DNA from: Draconibacterium sp. | GTDB taxonomy: Bacteria > Bacteroidota > Bacteroidia > Bacteroidales > Prolixibacteraceae | Direction: 5' to 3' | Length of the DNA stretch: 8,314 nucleotides | Assembly (NCBI GenBank): GCA_030595485.1 | Contig: JAUVDE010000135.1 | Location: forward strand, 1-8,314 | Part shown: one piece after another, positions 7,240-8,314 of the stretch | Position numbering within the stretch: the stretch's first letter is position 1 | How the letters are laid out: the number at the start of each line of letters is the position of its first letter | Notes under the pieces: generated by a model | Databases searched by the model: none | The model's input: only the letters and a program-made list of their open reading frames with translations | What the model was told of the DNA's origin: nothing | Translations under genes and position numbers: made by a program

Positions 7240-7581
7240 TTAGTGGTCGCAATAGTTGGCGGTAAACTCAAACGTTTTTTCCAGAAAACCTTTTACCAAT
7301 TCGGTAGTAGATAATTGTGGAGCGCCAACAAATACATTTACTTTGTTGTAGTTGAAAATTTGGATGGCTTTATGCCCCATTCCTCCGGCAAGAACATCAG
7401 TTGCACCTTTTTCGGCTAACCATTTAGGTAACACACCCGGTTCGTGGGGTGGAGGCGTTACTTTTTCTTCCGACACAATTTTATCGTCTTCTACATCTAT
7501 TAATGCAAAAAACTTACAGTGTCCGAAATGTCCGTCCAAAATTCCATTTTCATCAACCGGAATTGCAATCTTTTTCTTCAT
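7240..7581 (-). CDS. NifX/NafY-family (dinitrogenase iron-molybdenum cofactor family) protein
   Basis: 113 residues forming a single small alpha/beta domain of the family that includes NifX, NafY and the C-terminal part of NifB. Visible hallmarks are the start KKKIAIPVDENG, DGHFGHCKFFALIDV (residues about 16-30) with the family GHFG motif, the VLAGGMGHKAI turn and a C-terminal CDH. Histidine-rich patches and Cys residues near both ends are candidate metal or cluster ligands. Family members bind Fe-S or Mo-containing clusters non-covalently or with few ligands and carry them between assembly proteins. No signal peptide. It lies 84 bases after the Gly/Arg-rich gene, with a long inverted repeat in the gap, and is followed by a terminator-like hairpin. 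There is no nitrogenase gene in the window, so a nitrogen-fixation role is not supported; an Fe-S or Mo/Cu-S cluster role fits the neighbours better. Confidence 0.88.
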   Translation of the reverse strand: MKKKIAIPVDENGILDGHFGHCKFFALIDVEDDKIVSEEKVTPPPHEPGVLPKWLAEKGATDVLAGGMGHKAIQIFNYNKVNVFVGAPQLSTTELVKGFLEKTFEFTANYCDH

Positions 7582-7600
7582 TTTATTTCTTTTAATTGTT

Positions 7601-7645
7601 AGCTTGAAATGATATAACTATCTCTACAGTTAACCTTTTCAAGCT
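7601..7645. repeat. Inverted repeat (possible mRNA hairpin) upstream of NifX-family gene
   Basis: AGCTTGAAA at 7601-7609 and TTTCAAGCT at 7637-7645 are perfect 9-base arms. Inside the loop TAACT (7615-7619) and AGTTA (7628-7632) form a second 5-base stem, so the transcript could fold as a two-part hairpin of about 45 bases. No T run follows on the minus strand, so it is not a normal terminator for the operon. It sits 20 bases before the start codon at 7581. Possible roles are mRNA stabilisation or processing, or a protein-binding site; none is proven. Confidence 0.5.
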
Positions 7646-7665
7646 TATTAAATATTTTTGTTTAA

Positions 7666-7908
7666 TTACAAGTTTCTACCTTGTCCCATTCCTCTTCCAG
7701 GTCTGTTGCCTCTTCCACGGCCGGCACCTCTACCTAAGCCCATTTGATTATCCGATTCTTGCGAAGCACCAAATTTTAATCCGCGACGCCTTCCTCTTCC
7801 TTGCGGTGCGAATTCTACGTTAGCGTCTTTCTCACTGTTACATGTTCCTTGTTTTTTTCCGGTTTGAGAACCTTGTCCCATTGGTCCGGTTTTGTCTAAT
7901 TGTGGCAT
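7666..7908 (-). CDS. Small Gly/Arg-rich protein, DUF5320-like
   Basis: 80 residues starting MPQLDKTGPMGQGSQTG, which matches the N-terminal pattern MPxxDxTGPxGxGxxTG typical of DUF5320 proteins. One Cys (Cys23) is present. Two basic, low-complexity stretches follow: QGRGRRRG (36-43) and a tail with repeated GRG units (57-80). The protein is likely to be unstructured and strongly positive. Function is unknown. Members of this family are regularly found beside NifX-family proteins and Fe-S MinD ATPases in anaerobes, which matches its place here: 4 bases after the ORP-like gene and 84 before the next NifX-family gene. The tail could bind acidic partners, RNA or anionic metal-sulfide species; that is speculation. 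It is a real gene by operon position and conserved N-terminus, despite its low complexity. Confidence 0.85.
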   Translation of the reverse strand: MPQLDKTGPMGQGSQTGKKQGTCNSEKDANVEFAPQGRGRRRGLKFGASQESDNQMGLGRGAGRGRGNRPGRGMGQGRNL

Positions 7909-7912
7909 GACT

Positions 7913-8233
7913 TTAATTTTTTTCTAGTTTACTTATAATGTCCTCAACTTTTAGTTGTTCGTCATTCATGGTTACCATTTGAATGTTTAAACGTTCTAAA
8001 AGGTCTTTGGCTTTTGGCCCAAAATGACCAGAGATTACTTGTGTTGCACCTAGTTCTGCCGCCATTTCCGATGATTTTGTACCTGCTCCACCATTTGAGT
8101 TTTTAAAACTATTTTCGATGAAGTTAGTTTCTTTTGTTTCTGCGTCGTAAACGCAAAACCAGCCGGCACGTCCAAATCGTAAGTCAAATTCTGCAAGTGT
8201 GCTATCTCCGGTAGATGTAATAATTGTTTTCAT
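7913..8233 (-). CDS. ORP-like NifX-family protein (orange-protein type)
   Basis: 106 residues of the dinitrogenase iron-molybdenum cofactor fold. The pattern from STGDSTLAEFDLRFGRAGWF (7-26), NGGAGTKSSEMAAELGA (47-63) and SGHFGPKAKDLL (68-79) closely follows the orange protein (ORP) of Desulfovibrio, which holds a Mo-Cu-sulfide cluster without covalent protein ligands. Identity as an ORP-type protein is recognition by eye; metal content here is unknown. The only Cys is Cys27. It is cytoplasmic. The start ATG at 8233 overlaps the stop of an upstream frame (ATGA, 8230-8233) and the stop is 4 bases from the Gly/Arg-rich gene, so it lies inside an operon and is not its first gene. It differs clearly from the second NifX-family gene at 7240-7581 (no GHFGHC, no CDH tail), so the pair probably has distinct jobs, such as carrier versus storage or scaffold. 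Confidence 0.88.
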   Translation of the reverse strand: MKTIITSTGDSTLAEFDLRFGRAGWFCVYDAETKETNFIENSFKNSNGGAGTKSSEMAAELGATQVISGHFGPKAKDLLERLNIQMVTMNDEQLKVEDIISKLEKN

Positions 8234-8314
8234 ATAATTGTATTTATTTGTTTTAAGTCATCAAATGAAACTTCTTTACGTTTGTTTTTTTCTGTTATTT
8301 TATAACAAAATGGT
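8230..8314 (-). CDS. C-terminal end of an unidentified gene, 5' part outside window
   Basis: From the window edge the minus-strand frame reads PFCYKITEKNKRKEV, then SFDDLKQINTII and TGA at 8232-8230. It shares ATGA with the start of the ORP-like gene, the same kind of 4-base overlap seen between the two ATPase genes, which is the main reason to call it coding. Only 27 codons are visible and no family can be named. In comparable clusters a DUF134 DNA-binding protein or another NifX-family protein often occupies this place, but the visible residues do not prove either. Confidence 0.5.
   Translation of the reverse strand, partial: PFCYKITEKNKRKEVSFDDLKQINTII

Noticed and set aside
7226..7240. 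Short palindrome AAGAGGCTCTT just after the second NifX-family gene
   Set aside because: The stem is only four to five pairs once a real loop is allowed; the stronger hairpin at 7137-7164 is the credible terminator.
4580..8314. Nitrogen-fixation operon
   Set aside because: Although two genes belong to the NifX family, no nifH, nifD, nifK, nifE, nifN or nifB is visible, and the neighbours match ORP-type clusters.
1..8314. CRISPR array, insertion sequence, tRNA or rRNA gene
   Set aside because: No regularly spaced direct repeats, no transposase or paired terminal inverted repeats, and no tRNA- or rRNA-like sequence were seen.

Overview
The window reads as an AT-rich chromosome segment from an anaerobic or microaerophilic member of the Bacteroidota, possibly a marine or sediment relative of the Marinilabiliales. 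That placement is an inference. It rests on short Bacteroidota-style signal peptides ending in CAQ or NAQ, starts without strong Shine-Dalgarno sequences, two TAnnTTTG promoter boxes, a sulfatase lipoprotein of the kind used on sulfated polysaccharides, and an oxygen-sensitive type of Fe-S/NifX-family gene cluster.

Left part (1-1296, minus strand): the first 432 codons of a secreted patatin-like phospholipase followed by a POTRA-like segment and the start of an outer-membrane barrel. The gene runs off the window edge. Region 1297-1831 is intergenic. It holds two promoter candidates, a T-rich stretch and a broken start of a secreted protein at 1656-1753, with signal peptide, frameshift and premature stop; it looks like the relic of a deleted gene.

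Middle (1832-4542, plus strand): a two-gene unit. A formylglycine-type S1 sulfatase lipoprotein is followed, with a 4-base overlap and a TTG start, by a secreted protein with an N-terminal beta-rich domain, a degenerate M23/LytM-like domain lacking zinc ligands, and a C-terminal malectin/CBM-like domain. The pair probably acts on or binds sulfated glycans at the cell surface.

Right part (4580-8314, minus strand): a compact operon read from right to left. It contains the tail of an unidentified gene (4-base overlap), an ORP/NifX-family protein, a Gly/Arg-rich DUF5320-like protein, a second NifX-family protein, an intrinsic terminator-like hairpin just upstream of the next gene, two tandem MinD-type ATPases each with an inserted 2x[4Fe-4S] ferredoxin domain (4-base overlap), and an MBL-fold hydrolase of the COG1237 type. 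This resembles the anaerobe-specific orange-protein (ORP) gene sets known from Desulfovibrio and similar clusters in archaea. No nitrogenase structural gene is present in the window. The likely theme is assembly, storage or delivery of a metal-sulfur cluster by paired Fe-S ATPases. The two most interesting things here are this ORP-like cluster with its internal terminator, and the sulfatase-coupled pseudo-M23/CBM protein.
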